A program made the translations under genes and the position numbers. Below the pieces are notes generated by a model that saw only the letters and a program-made list of their open reading frames with translations, made no database searches and was not told the DNA's origin. 64,000 nucleotides of DNA from Cephaloticoccus sp. (GTDB lineage: Bacteria > Verrucomicrobiota > Verrucomicrobiia > Opitutales > Opitutaceae): positions 1-64,000 of the forward strand of contig JAURHD010000016.1 of assembly GCA_030833445.1 (NCBI GenBank), in the 5' to 3' direction. The stretch's first letter is position 1, and each line of letters opens with the position of its first letter. This document shows positions 8,490 to 20,109 of the stretch, piece after piece.

Positions 8490-9647
8490 ATGGAAAATTT
8501 CACTTTTCACAACCCCACCCGAATTCTCTTTGGCCGCGGCCAGATCGCCTCATTGGACAAGGAGCTTCCAACCGAGGCCCGCGTCCTCCTGCTGGCCGGC
8601 GGTGGCAGTATCAAAAAGAACGGCGTCTACGATCGGGTCATCAAGGCGCTCGGTTCCCGGCACGTGGTGGAATTCTTCGGCGTCGAGGCGAACCCGGATT
8701 TCGACACCCTGATGAAAGCGGTCGAGCTCGGCCGGAAGGCAAAGGTCACTTGGATTCTCCCCGTTGGCGGCGGCTCGGTCCTTGATGGCGCCAAGCTGGT
8801 CGCCGCCGCGATCGATTATAAGGGTGACCCCTGGGACATCCCCGCGAAGCGGATGAGCGACCTGCCGCACGCCCTGCCGATCGGCGCGGTTCTGACCCTC
8901 CCGGCCACCGGTTCGGAATCCAATGGCGCCGCCGTGATCTCTCGCCGCGCCACCAAGGAAAAACTGCCGTTCATCAGCCCGCATGTTTACCCGCGCTTTT
9001 CCATCCTTGATCCGGAGACCACGTTCTCCCTGCCGCCGCGCCAGATCGCCAATGGCATCGGCGACGCGTTTTGCCATGTGATCGAGCAATATCTCACTTA
9101 TCCGGCCAACGCCGCTGTGCAGGATCGGTTTGCCGAAAGTGTCATGCGCACGCTGATCGAAGTCGGACCCAAGACGCTCGCCAATCCCACCGATTACGAT
9201 GCGCGTTCGAATCTCGTCTGGGCCGCCACCTGCGCCCTCAACGGCTGGATCGGGGTAGGCGTGCCGCAGGATTGGGCCACCCACATGATCGGCCATGAGC
9301 TCACCGCGCTCCATGAAATCGATCATGCGTGCACCCTCGCCATCGTGTTGCCCAGCCTGCTGCATATGCAACGTGGTCCGAAGCGGGCCAAGCTGCTGCA
9401 ATACGCCGATCGCGTCTGGGATCTGCGGGACGGTCCGGAGCACGAGCGCATTGACCGCGCGATCGCGAAGACCCGTGGGTTCTACGAGTCCATCGGGATC
9501 AAAACCCGTCTTTCCGATTACAAGGTTGGCGCCGACACCGCCGCTGAGGTTGCCCGTCGCCTCAAGTCACGCGGCATGGTCGAACTCGGCGAGCACGGCG
9601 ATATCACGCCGGAAAAGGTGGAGCAGATCCTCCGCACCGCCGCGTAA
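8490..9647 (+). CDS. yqhD: NADPH-dependent aldehyde reductase / iron-type alcohol dehydrogenase (YqhD type)
   Basis: 385 residues. It reduces short-chain and peroxidation-derived aldehydes to alcohols with NADPH. It follows E. coli YqhD closely along its length: start MENFTFHNPTRILFG, nucleotide loop GGGSVLDGAK, metal-site region GDAFCHVIEQY and the ATHMIGHELTALHEIDHA segment with the remaining His ligands. The start at 8490 matches the YqhD N-terminus. An ATG 12 bases earlier is possible. It is divergent from psd, with a 107-bp spacer that must hold both promoters. Confidence 0.9.
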   Translation: MENFTFHNPTRILFGRGQIASLDKELPTEARVLLLAGGGSIKKNGVYDRVIKALGSRHVVEFFGVEANPDFDTLMKAVELGRKAKVTWILPVGGGSVLDGAKLVAAAIDYKGDPWDIPAKRMSDLPHALPIGAVLTLPATGSESNGAAVISRRATKEKLPFISPHVYPRFSILDPETTFSLPPRQIANGIGDAFCHVIEQYLTYPANAAVQDRFAESVMRTLIEVGPKTLANPTDYDARSNLVWAATCALNGWIGVGVPQDWATHMIGHELTALHEIDHACTLAIVLPSLLHMQRGPKRAKLLQYADRVWDLRDGPEHERIDRAIAKTRGFYESIGIKTRLSDYKVGADTAAEVARRLKSRGMVELGEHGDITPEKVEQILRTAA

Positions 9648-9650
9648 GGA

Positions 9651-11039
9651 TCAGGCACCGCTATCCCCGCTGTTCTTGGCGGAGGATGCGGCTTCCTTGG
9701 CCGCTTTCTTTTCCTCCCTTTGCTGCTGCGCCTTCTTCACGGAAGCCATGCTGCGCTGCCGTAGTGCCTCGTAAATCGGGGTGTTGCCCAGCGCCTCGGC
9801 CACGCCATAGGCACACAGGCAGCTGACCAGCAGCGGCAGCATGAAAGAGTAACTGGCGGTCAGCTCCAGCATCAGAATAATTCCGGTCAGCGGCGCGCGC
9901 ACGATGGCCGTGAACAGCGCGCCCATGCCCAGCACACAGAATACCTGCGGACTGATCCCGGCTGACCCCATGAAATGTTCGACCCCGGCACCAAACCAAA
10001 GACCGCCCAACGCCCCCAACACCAGCAACGGCGCGAAGATACCGCCGGCCGCCCCTGAACTGTAGCTAACCATGGTCAGGGAAAAACGTGCGAGCAGGAA
10101 CAATGGCATCAGCCCGATGGCAATTTTTCCGGACAAGGACAGTTGCACCAGCTCGCCACCGGAACCGGCCAAACCCGGCACCGTCCAACCGACAAAGCCG
10201 ACAAAGATTCCCGCCGCCGCACCCACGGCAAACGCCGGCCATTTCAACAGCCGTTCCCGCAGTGATATCGTGGTAAGCAATCCACGATTGAACACCACCC
10301 CGAGCCCACCCATCGCGAGCCCGAGCAAAGCCGCCCACGGCAGCGAAGACACGCCAGGCGCGGCCAACCCGATAAAATGGAACACCGGGGATTCCCCGAT
10401 CATCAGGCGTGAAACGACATCGGCCGTAACCGAGGACAGAAACGCCGCCACAAACATCACGGGCGTGAAATTGCCGTGCAGTTCCTCGAGCACAAAAATC
10501 AACCCCGAGAGCGGCGCGTTGAACGCCGCCGCCAGACCGGCACCAGCACCCGCGCTCATCAAGGCCCGGCGCTCACCCTCACCGGCCTTTACCTTGAACC
10601 ACTCCGAGACCATGAAGCCGCTCGCCGCACCCATCTGCACCGTGGGGCCTTCGCGACCGAGCGCCAGCCCTCCGCCAATCCCCGCCACGCCGGCCAGAAA
10701 TTTTATCGGCAGGAGCTTCTTCCACTCTGGTTCAGCCTCACGGCGGAGCACCGATTGCACATTGGGAATGCCACTACCGGCGGCATGCGGCGCGAAGCGG
10801 CGGACCAGCCAAACCCCGAGACCGCCGCCTACGGCTCCCAACGCCAAGGCAACTGGCAGGCTGATCCAACCGTCAAAATTCTCTACAAAATGAATCCGCA
10901 GTAGCTCGACTCCGTCCAACGCCAGCCGGAAGACCGAAGCCAGCGTCCCGGCCACCACCCCGACCAAAAGGGCTTTGAGAATGATTTGGCGCCGGCGAAC
11001 CTCGCCGGCGCCAAGACCGAAACTGTTTTCTGCGTGCAC
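9651..11039 (-). CDS. ClC-family chloride channel / H+-Cl- antiporter
   Basis: About 462 residues with 10-12 membrane segments. ClC signature motifs are all present: GSGIP (in AAGSGIPNV), GREGPTVQ with the gating Glu, GGIFAP in the second half, and a Tyr in TASYSFMLPLL matching the central chloride-binding Tyr. The internal proton Glu is retained in FVLEELHGNF, which favours antiport over channel activity. The C-terminal 40 residues are a charged cytosolic tail rich in Lys, Glu and Ala. The start is uncertain: GTG at 11039 is chosen and TTG at 11075 is the alternative. It ends 3 bp from the convergent yqhD. Confidence 0.9.
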   Translation of the reverse strand: MHAENSFGLGAGEVRRRQIILKALLVGVVAGTLASVFRLALDGVELLRIHFVENFDGWISLPVALALGAVGGGLGVWLVRRFAPHAAGSGIPNVQSVLRREAEPEWKKLLPIKFLAGVAGIGGGLALGREGPTVQMGAASGFMVSEWFKVKAGEGERRALMSAGAGAGLAAAFNAPLSGLIFVLEELHGNFTPVMFVAAFLSSVTADVVSRLMIGESPVFHFIGLAAPGVSSLPWAALLGLAMGGLGVVFNRGLLTTISLRERLLKWPAFAVGAAAGIFVGFVGWTVPGLAGSGGELVQLSLSGKIAIGLMPLFLLARFSLTMVSYSSGAAGGIFAPLLVLGALGGLWFGAGVEHFMGSAGISPQVFCVLGMGALFTAIVRAPLTGIILMLELTASYSFMLPLLVSCLCAYGVAEALGNTPIYEALRQRSMASVKKAQQQREEKKAAKEAASSAKNSGDSGA

Positions 11040-11112
11040 GCCGCATACTAACCACCTGCATGCCGGGACATACAAGAAGTTTGCTAAAAAGTGCGGTCTA
11101 GCTCTGCAAAGT

Positions 11113-13698
<2,586 letters not shown>

Positions 13699-13935
13699 GT
13701 TGAGATATCCTTTGCATAGGACAGGCCAACCGCGTCGCGGTGCGCTTGCCCCGCAAGGTTAATAAGCAGGGATCCGGGTAGTGCCAATCCATCCCATCAA
13801 TTGTCGCACTACGGGACAGTCTGACTGCCAACTCACTTGCCCTCCGGGGCGGGGTGCCTGATGGTCAAACCGTATATGAGCCGCGCCGGCAAACCACGCT
13901 CCCCTACTCCAGCCCTCCCCACCGAGGACAGCGCG

Positions 13936-14976
13936 ATGCGCCTGCAATCCAAGCCCCATCAGTTGGCGGAGTTTCTACGCCAGTCGATTCGGCTCGGTAA
14001 ACTGGCCGAACCGCTTCCGGGCATGCGGTCATGGAGTCGCGAGCTCGGGGTCAGCCGGCGCACCTTGGACACCGCGCTGCGGCTGTTACAGGCTGAAGGT
14101 CTGCTCACGATGCATCCGCGGGGTGCCAAATTGAATCCCGTGGTGGCAGCCAAAACTCCGGCGCCGACCGGAGTCAAAAAACGGGTGCGCTGGCTGATCG
14201 ACGGCACGTATCGTCACTATCTGCACAGCCATCACCGGACATTTGAGCTATTGCATGAGCGACTGCGGGTGCGCGGCATCGAGCTGAAGTCCGAGATTTG
14301 CACGCCAGTCCGCTTGCGCGAAATCGCCCGGCAAACGACCAACAGCAACGAACTGCTCCTGCTCGGTTCACTGCCGCCCACCTATCAGGAGCTGTTTGCC
14401 GCAACCGGGAAGCCGGTGCTTGTGTTAGGCGAAGTCGCCGCCGGGCTCGACCTGCCCTTCGTCAATTCCGATCAGGCCGGCGCGGTGCGGCACGCGGCCT
14501 TCCGACTGCTGCGCAAAGGCTGCACGCATCTGAAACTTGTCCACGTCAAATCTGCAGCGACCGGCATGCGTAGCGCCGTGGCGGCGTTTCGGGCCGCCTG
14601 CAGTGAGTGGACCAAAACCCCGGTCACCGGCCAGGCCATCGCCACCGAACTCGACCTTACCTCCCTGCTCAACTCGATGCGGCGGGCCACCGCCCAGATC
14701 AAACAACGCACCGGCATCCTCGTGTTGTCCCCCGTGCCGATCGCGATGGTCATAACCGCACTATTGCAACACGGCGTGGCGGTGCCCGCGCAGGCTGAAG
14801 TGATCGCCCTGCTGCACTCCGCCGAGTCGACCCATCTCTATCCCCCGCCCCCTGCCTACGCTTGGCCCATGACTGCCATCGTCCGCGAAGTCACCAAGGC
14901 CGCGGAGCTCTTTTTCAACACGGGCAGCCTGCCAGCCGGCGGCAAGTTGCTGACCGCCGAAATGGCGAAAGTGTAG
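13936..14976 (+). CDS. GntR-type transcriptional regulator with sugar-binding-like sensor domain
   Basis: 346 residues. The N-terminal winged helix (about 1-65; PLPGMRSWSRELGVSRRTLDTALRLLQAEGLL) is GntR-like. The rest resembles the LacI/periplasmic-binding-protein fold, seen in NSDQAGAVRHAAFRLLRKGC. The ATG at 13936 has a strong ribosome site, GAGGA, 7 bases upstream; several in-frame starts upstream lack this. In Opitutales such regulators usually sit beside sugar catabolic genes, so it probably controls the adjacent PhyH/GH78 genes. The ligand is unknown. Confidence 0.8.
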   Translation: MRLQSKPHQLAEFLRQSIRLGKLAEPLPGMRSWSRELGVSRRTLDTALRLLQAEGLLTMHPRGAKLNPVVAAKTPAPTGVKKRVRWLIDGTYRHYLHSHHRTFELLHERLRVRGIELKSEICTPVRLREIARQTTNSNELLLLGSLPPTYQELFAATGKPVLVLGEVAAGLDLPFVNSDQAGAVRHAAFRLLRKGCTHLKLVHVKSAATGMRSAVAAFRAACSEWTKTPVTGQAIATELDLTSLLNSMRRATAQIKQRTGILVLSPVPIAMVITALLQHGVAVPAQAEVIALLHSAESTHLYPPPPAYAWPMTAIVREVTKAAELFFNTGSLPAGGKLLTAEMAKV

Positions 14977-15054
14977 GGCGGGATCGCCTGATCCCGCCGA
15001 CAGACAAGACAAGGTGGAGCGCATTGACCCCAATGCGCTCGTCGCCCTCCCTAC
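14973..15054. repeat. Structured intergenic repeat (GTAGGG...CCCTAC) with two hairpins
   Basis: Outer arms GTAGGG (14973) and CCCTAC (15049) enclose two perfect stems: GGCGGGATC/GATCCCGCC at 14977-14998 and GAGCGCATTG/CAATGCGCTC at 15017-15040. The TAG stop of the regulator lies in the left arm. A close copy of the first hairpin occurs at 35863-35883, and a minimal GTAGGG/CCCTAC hairpin at 32327-32346. It probably also ends transcription between the convergent regulator and PhyH genes. Confidence 0.6.
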
Positions 15055-15057
15055 AAT

Positions 15058-15828
15058 TTACTTCACAGTCGACTCGATGCCGCGCTTGGCGAGCTGTTCG
15101 GCCAGACTCTTCTTGTAACGGGCATAGGCTTCCTCATCCCGGACGGTGGACCCACCGTAACAGAAGGTAGCCACGGCACGCCGCGTGCGATCGGTCTTGT
15201 TGATGCCACTCCAATGGATCGTCGCACTGGAATGCGCGACGGCATCGCCTGGTTGCAATTCGATCGGCACGGCGTCGACATTCTTGGGATCAAAGTTTTG
15301 CAGGCCTTGGCTGAAGCCGAGCACGCCGCTGGCACCGTGCGGACCGATGCCGCCCTTATGGGAACCGCGGGCATACCAAAGACAGCCGTTGTCGATATCC
15401 ACTTTGTCGATCGCGATCCAGATGCCGCTCGCGATGTTCGGCTTGCGGCACCAGTAGAAGCCGTCCTGGTGCGCCGGGGTCGCGCTGGTGTCGTAGGGCA
15501 GTTTGTTGAACCACTCCAAGCCCTGGGGATCGCACGTGTCCCGCATCAGGTATTCCTGCACCGCGACATGCTTGCCGTTCTGCATGAAATTCTGGAACCA
15601 CGCATCGTGCTTATTCAACGACTGCATCTTGCGCAGCGTTTCGGGCTTCGAGTAATCATCAAAGAAGGCCTGATCCTTCGGCAGGGTCGGCACGACTTCC
15701 TTCACGTAGCGATCGAGGTTACCGGATAACTCGGCAAATTCTTCGGGAGTGAACAGTCCGCGGATGATGACATAGCCATCGCGTTCGTAATCGGTGCGCA
15801 GCTCTTCGAGATTCAATTCATTCTTCAT
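15058..15828 (-). CDS. Phytanoyl-CoA dioxygenase (PhyH) family oxygenase
   Basis: 256 residues. Fe(II)/2-oxoglutarate-dependent hydroxylase fold. The metal triad is His120-x-Asp122 (PAHQDGFYW) and His205 (SSATIHWSGIN), with an Arg-rich segment around 214-217 that would bind 2-oxoglutarate. Bacterial PhyH proteins hydroxylate varied small molecules, so the substrate cannot be read from sequence. It is divergent from the GH78 rhamnosidase gene, suggesting joint control and a sugar-related role. One of five PhyH genes in this window. Confidence 0.88.
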   Translation of the reverse strand: MKNELNLEELRTDYERDGYVIIRGLFTPEEFAELSGNLDRYVKEVVPTLPKDQAFFDDYSKPETLRKMQSLNKHDAWFQNFMQNGKHVAVQEYLMRDTCDPQGLEWFNKLPYDTSATPAHQDGFYWCRKPNIASGIWIAIDKVDIDNGCLWYARGSHKGGIGPHGASGVLGFSQGLQNFDPKNVDAVPIELQPGDAVAHSSATIHWSGINKTDRTRRAVATFCYGGSTVRDEEAYARYKKSLAEQLAKRGIESTVK

Positions 15829-15931
15829 GGTCGGGTGGATTTGGGTGAAACGAAATCAGTGGGACTTAAGTTCGATGACCCAAGCATTGGTCCAACCTCG
15901 CGGATCACAACGCCACGCCATCGGCTCCCTA

Positions 15932-17740
15932 ATGGGGCCGAAGTCAGGTCGTCACAGCGCCGTTGCGCAGCGGGCCGAAATCATTCCGTATCTGCGCAAC
16001 CCCATGGCCACAGCCTACTCCCCCGATGATCTCGTGCATACCCCCAGGTTGCCCATCCGTATGTCGCCGGTCGATGGCAACCGCATCACTGCCTGGAGTG
16101 AGTTGGGTGATCCCGCCACGCTCGTCCCTGGCTCCGGCCTGCTGGTTGATTTTGGCGAGGAACTGGTCGGCTCCATCAGTTTCGGCGTTGAGGTCGGAGG
16201 CACCGCCCACTTGGAAATCATCACCGGCGAAGACCAGGAGGAAGCACTACTGGTGAAGGATCCGTTTCCGCCGGAGCATTGGTATCATCAACCGCACGAA
16301 CACTTTCACCTGCAGGGTCATCAGGATAATTTGGTCACTCCCGGTCGCCGCGGTTTCCGCTACGTTCATTTTCTCAATCATGGCCCGGCGACCATTCGAT
16401 TGAACGGGGTGCGGGCGACGTTGGAACGTGCGCCGGTCACGCCCGTCGGTCGTTTCGCGTGCTCCGATCCGCTGCTCAACCAAGCGTGGAATATCAGCTG
16501 TCGCACACTGCAGCTTTGCATGCAGGGGTTTTATGAAGATGGGGTGAAGCGCGACGGCATGCTCTGGATCGGCGACTACCGTGTGGAGTTTCTGTGTGCG
16601 TGGCCGGTGTTTGCGGACACGACGCTCGCCCGACGCAGCCTGAAAATGATCGCGCACTGCCAGCGGGCCGATGGGGCGCTATCCGCGGTGGCGCTCGATG
16701 CGGGCGGACATCTTTATCCGCGTATCGACTACATGGGCGATCTGAGCGTGCACGGCGGATTGCATGAATGGGTCTTGGACAACTACTGCGCCGACTTTGT
16801 GAGTGCGGTTTGGGAATATGGGTTGCACAGCGGAGATTTGGATTTCGCCCGTGAACTGATGCCCGCGATTCGCGGCGTGCTCGAATACCTCACGCGCGTG
16901 GATTTGACGCAGACCGTGCCCGGGCGCGGGTTCATCACGGACAATCAACCGGAATCGAAAGACTGGTGGGGCAGCCGCGCCGCCTTGGGCTTTCAACTCG
17001 CCGCCGCCTTCCGCGATGGGGCAAAGTTGCACGCTCTGCTCGGCGATGAAATGGCGGCCCGGCAATGCCGGGCATGGAGCGAAGCGCGACGACGCGAGAC
17101 CGTTGAAAAATTTGGCGATCCTGCAGTGGCCGCGACGCGCGACGATCTGCCAGCCGACACCAGCCGTAGTTGGCATGCGCACGCCGCCGCGTTTCATGCC
17201 GGCGCGATTGATGCGACGCAATTGCGGGAAGTATTTTCGAAACTACAGGCCGAATCAGACGTGCGCCGCCCCATGGCGGGCTTTCAGGAATACACTCTGC
17301 TGGAAGCTTGGCTCGAAGCGGGCCTCGTGCGCGAGGCGCTCGATGAAATGCGCTCCTACTATGGACAGATGTTACGCAACGATGCGACGACCACATGGGA
17401 GCTCGTGGATCGGCGCGAACCCGGCATCGATCACATTCAACCCGCGGGCCGCAGTCACTGCCACGGTTGGTCCGCCGGGCCCGCCCGCCATCTGCCCGCA
17501 CACATTCTCGGCATCAAACCCCTTGCGCCGGGATTCAGCGAAGTCTCCATCACGCCCAATCTCGGCGACTTGGCTTGGGCCAAAGGCGCGATGCCTACCC
17601 CACACGGCAAAATTGAGGTAGAGATTACTCTATCAGGCGAATGCATCCTGATGGTGCCAACAGGCATACGCGCCACATTGCAACTACCAGCAAAACCTCC
17701 AGAAAAGATTTCCGGCGGGCGACATACTTTCCGACTCTAG
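15932..17740 (+). CDS. GH78-family alpha-L-rhamnosidase-like glycosidase
   Basis: About 602 residues. The front half is beta-sandwich (LVDFGEELVGSISFGVEV). The (alpha/alpha)6 catalytic barrel follows, with DGVKRDGMLWIGDYRVE matching the GH78 acid region, and a C-terminal beta domain starts at HGWSAGPARHLPAHILGI. Such enzymes release L-rhamnose from glycosides. No signal peptide is evident, so it may act in the cytoplasm on imported oligosaccharides. Start uncertain: ATGs at 15875, 15932 and 16004 are all in frame without a good ribosome site. Product rhamnose would feed rhaB/rhaEW further along the window. Confidence 0.82.
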   Translation: MGPKSGRHSAVAQRAEIIPYLRNPMATAYSPDDLVHTPRLPIRMSPVDGNRITAWSELGDPATLVPGSGLLVDFGEELVGSISFGVEVGGTAHLEIITGEDQEEALLVKDPFPPEHWYHQPHEHFHLQGHQDNLVTPGRRGFRYVHFLNHGPATIRLNGVRATLERAPVTPVGRFACSDPLLNQAWNISCRTLQLCMQGFYEDGVKRDGMLWIGDYRVEFLCAWPVFADTTLARRSLKMIAHCQRADGALSAVALDAGGHLYPRIDYMGDLSVHGGLHEWVLDNYCADFVSAVWEYGLHSGDLDFARELMPAIRGVLEYLTRVDLTQTVPGRGFITDNQPESKDWWGSRAALGFQLAAAFRDGAKLHALLGDEMAARQCRAWSEARRRETVEKFGDPAVAATRDDLPADTSRSWHAHAAAFHAGAIDATQLREVFSKLQAESDVRRPMAGFQEYTLLEAWLEAGLVREALDEMRSYYGQMLRNDATTTWELVDRREPGIDHIQPAGRSHCHGWSAGPARHLPAHILGIKPLAPGFSEVSITPNLGDLAWAKGAMPTPHGKIEVEITLSGECILMVPTGIRATLQLPAKPPEKISGGRHTFRL

Positions 17741-17778
17741 TTGCGAAGTCGGAGGTCCGGCAAACGGCACTCAGTATA

Positions 17779-18519
17779 TCACTGGGATTTCAAGAATGTC
17801 TGCAACTCCTGCTCATACTGTGCCTGGGCCGTCTCGTCATTCATCGAACGCGAGGAGTGATAGGCAAACCCGAAATTGCGGCGTTGCTTGGAGGTGTGGT
17901 TGGGGCCGGTGCGGTGGATCAAGTTGACATGATGCAGCGAGATATCACCCGGCATCAGGGATAATGTCACTTCCCGGTATTCTCCGGCAACTGGGGTCGT
18001 AACCAGACCACGGCTCGCGCCGTAAACTCCGGAAGGTCGGTGGGGCAGGATTCCCTACGTGTGAGAGCCGGCTAGACAAACAATGGCCCCACTTTCCTCT
18101 GTCGATTCATCGAGAGCGAGGGTGACGGCAACCGCATCAGCCGGACTCCAGAACTGATACGCATTGTCCTGATGGTCGGGAAATTCATACGCAGTGAAGG
18201 GCGCTTTCGTAATCATCATGGCCCCGTCAGCCAAAACCTCGTCGCCGTTGAAAAGCTGCCGCACGATCGCGATCAGGCGTGGCTCCCTCATAAGCGCATC
18301 AAAATATTCGGAGCGTTCATGAAGCCGGAATGCGCACCGCAATGATCTCTCCGCATTGTCCTCAAAAATGAACTCGCGCGGAGTTGCGGTGGGGATGGCC
18401 CGATCCAAATAGTCTGCCAGATGAGTTTCGATGTCCTTCAACTCACTCGCTGAAAAGAGGCCGCGGATAATGGCGAATCCGTTTTGGTGGTAGGAGGCCA
18501 CGGTTGATTCGTTGAGCAT
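17779..18519 (-). pseudogene. PhyH-family dioxygenase interrupted by one in-frame TAG
   Basis: The minus strand carries a full-length PhyH gene (246 codons), intact apart from TAG at 18055-18057 after LAGSHT (codon 155). Reading through, the same frame continues as GILPHRPSGVYGASRGLV and on to SMNDETAQAQYEQ, then a TGA stop. His116-x-Asp118 (FPDHQDNAY) is before the TAG. The distal His (LHHVNLIHRTG) and the 2-oxoglutarate Arg lie after it, so the short product would be inactive. A recent nonsense mutation or a sequence error explains this best. It sits 119 bp downstream of the enolase-superfamily gene, same strand. Confidence 0.85.
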
Positions 18520-18638
18520 GAGGCGATTTCGATTTGTTGCTGAACTGGAATTTACCGGCCGATACAACTAAACGCGATTTGGCATGACAAAAGTGAACCT
18601 CGATAGCCAGTTCCGTCTCGTCTGGCACGACCCTCCCG

Positions 18639-19727
18639 TCAGCACTCGATCGCTCGCAACGCCGCTAGGTTGAAACTGAATCCCCAGCCCGGCTCGTTCG
18701 ACGGATAAGCCCGCCCGTTCTCGATACGTAGTGGTCGGTCGATGATGCCGTCCACCCAATCAAACGACTCCACCCCGTAGGCGTCGGGAATCGTGCAGCA
18801 GAGCGGTGCGTCGTATTCCTTGTAGTAGTGCGGCAGCACCGGCAGTCCGTGCTCCCGGGCCAGCTTGGCCGAGTCCAGCCAGCCCTCGACGCCGCCGAGA
18901 CGCAGGATGTCCGGCTGCCAGAGATCGATCGCCTTGCGCTGCGCCAACTCCCGCAACGGCACGAGATCGAACTCGCGCTCGCCCATGGCCAGGTCGATGC
19001 CAGCCTTGGACTTCAGTTTCGCGTAGCCGTCAAAGTCCGTGTGCACCAGTGGTTCCTCAAACCAGTGGATGCCAAACGCCTTGGCTTTTTCTGCCAGCGC
19101 CAGCGCGCCGGCGTAGTCGAGCCCCTGATTCGCATCAATCATGATGCGGACGTCCGGGCCCACCGCTTCGCGCACCAAGGCGATACGCTCCATGTCGCGC
19201 GCAATACCCTCGCGGGCCCCGACCTTTAACTTCACCGCCGTGAAGCCGCGTTTCACATAACCGGTGACTTCGGCGCGCAGTTCGTCGTTGGAGTAGGATA
19301 GCCAGCCGCCGCTGCCGTAGACCGGCACGCTGTCGACCACGGAACCGATCAGCGCACGCACGGATTTGCCGGCCTGTTTTCCCTTCGCGTCCCACATGGC
19401 AATGTTCACCAGACCGCGCGCCCAGCGCAGCAGGCCCACCGCACCGAAATACTCGAATTCCTTGTCACAAACTTCGTCGAATCCCCGCGTATCCGCCACT
19501 TCGCGGCCCAGCGCGATCATCTGCACATCCGCCAAGGCACCCTTGATCGCCTCCGGGTTGAAATGAAAGGCCAACAAATATCCCTCGCCCACCGTGTCGT
19601 CCTCGAGGGTCAGGCGCGCCACCACGAAGTTGATCGAAGGGATCTGATGGGTGGCATCCGCAATCGGTTGCGACAGCGGCGATTCCGCTGAAAAGAAATC
19701 CACGGCCTTGATTGTGGAACTGCTCAT
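18639..19727 (-). CDS. Enolase-superfamily sugar-acid dehydratase (mandelate racemase subgroup)
   Basis: 362 residues with a capping domain followed by a TIM barrel. Catalytic features are the KxK pair in AVKLKVG, metal ligands in IDANQG, WFEEP and GEREFD, and the Asp/His dyad in QPDILRLGG and LPHYYKEYD. The KxK plus His-Asp arrangement places it in the mandelate racemase subgroup, which includes L-fuconate, L-rhamnonate and D-galactonate dehydratases. Exact substrate is not decidable. It is upstream of the broken PhyH gene, probably in one transcript. Confidence 0.85.
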   Translation of the reverse strand: MSSSTIKAVDFFSAESPLSQPIADATHQIPSINFVVARLTLEDDTVGEGYLLAFHFNPEAIKGALADVQMIALGREVADTRGFDEVCDKEFEYFGAVGLLRWARGLVNIAMWDAKGKQAGKSVRALIGSVVDSVPVYGSGGWLSYSNDELRAEVTGYVKRGFTAVKLKVGAREGIARDMERIALVREAVGPDVRIMIDANQGLDYAGALALAEKAKAFGIHWFEEPLVHTDFDGYAKLKSKAGIDLAMGEREFDLVPLRELAQRKAIDLWQPDILRLGGVEGWLDSAKLAREHGLPVLPHYYKEYDAPLCCTIPDAYGVESFDWVDGIIDRPLRIENGRAYPSNEPGWGFSFNLAALRAIEC

Positions 19728-19776
19728 AGAAGGAGCCGATTAGCTCCACAGTCCGCCGCTCCCGCAAACATTATTG

Positions 19777-19917
19777 GCCACGGAGGCACGGAGACACCAA
19801 GAATCTCTCCTGCTCCTGCATGGCCGTATACATTGGGGAGATGATGTATGCGCACTAACCTGGTAATATTCCGTTGGCAGTGTTTTTCCATCCTCCGTGA
19901 CTCCGCGGCTCCGTGGC
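19777..19917. repeat. Paired 'CACGGAG' intergenic repeat
   Basis: GCCACGGAGGCACGGAG starts at 19777 and its near-complement CTCCGCGGCTCCGTGGC ends at 19917, giving a long imperfect inverted repeat in noncoding DNA. Related pairs occur at 25742-25794 and 35891-35963. This family of low-complexity hairpins is scattered between genes. It may mark 3' ends of transcripts. Function is unknown. Confidence 0.6.
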
Positions 19918-19986
19918 AAAATCCCCGGTCACCAATATTTTGGTGGATTTTCCCGGTGGGTTATGGCTTAACCCACCCTCCACAAC

Positions 19987-20063
19987 GGACGCTTAGCTCA
20001 GTTGGTTAGAGCACCTGCTTCACACGCAGGGGGTCTGCGGTTCGAGTCCGCAAGCGTCCACCA
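19987..20063 (+). tRNA. tRNA-Val (anticodon CAC)
   Basis: 77 bases including encoded CCA. The acceptor stem GGACGCT pairs with AGCGTCC, the D-arm reads AGCTCAGTTGGTTAGAGC, the anticodon loop TTCACAC carries CAC (GUG codons), and the T-arm is GCGGTTCGAGTCCGC. It is convergent with arsJ, whose stop lies 46 bp beyond. Confidence 0.96.
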
Positions 20064-20109
20064 TCCTTCGCCCCTCGATAAACTCGGGCTACGGATGGCA
20101 CGGCCAGGA

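Noticed and set aside
7072-8712. A 546-codon open frame on the plus strand
   Set aside because: It is antisense to the amidase and psd genes, has no family features, and arises from the GC-rich third positions of those genes.
13699-13935. Heat-shock promoter or CIRCE element before clpB
   Set aside because: No CIRCE inverted repeat and no convincing sigma-32 boxes; only a good ribosome-binding site is visible.
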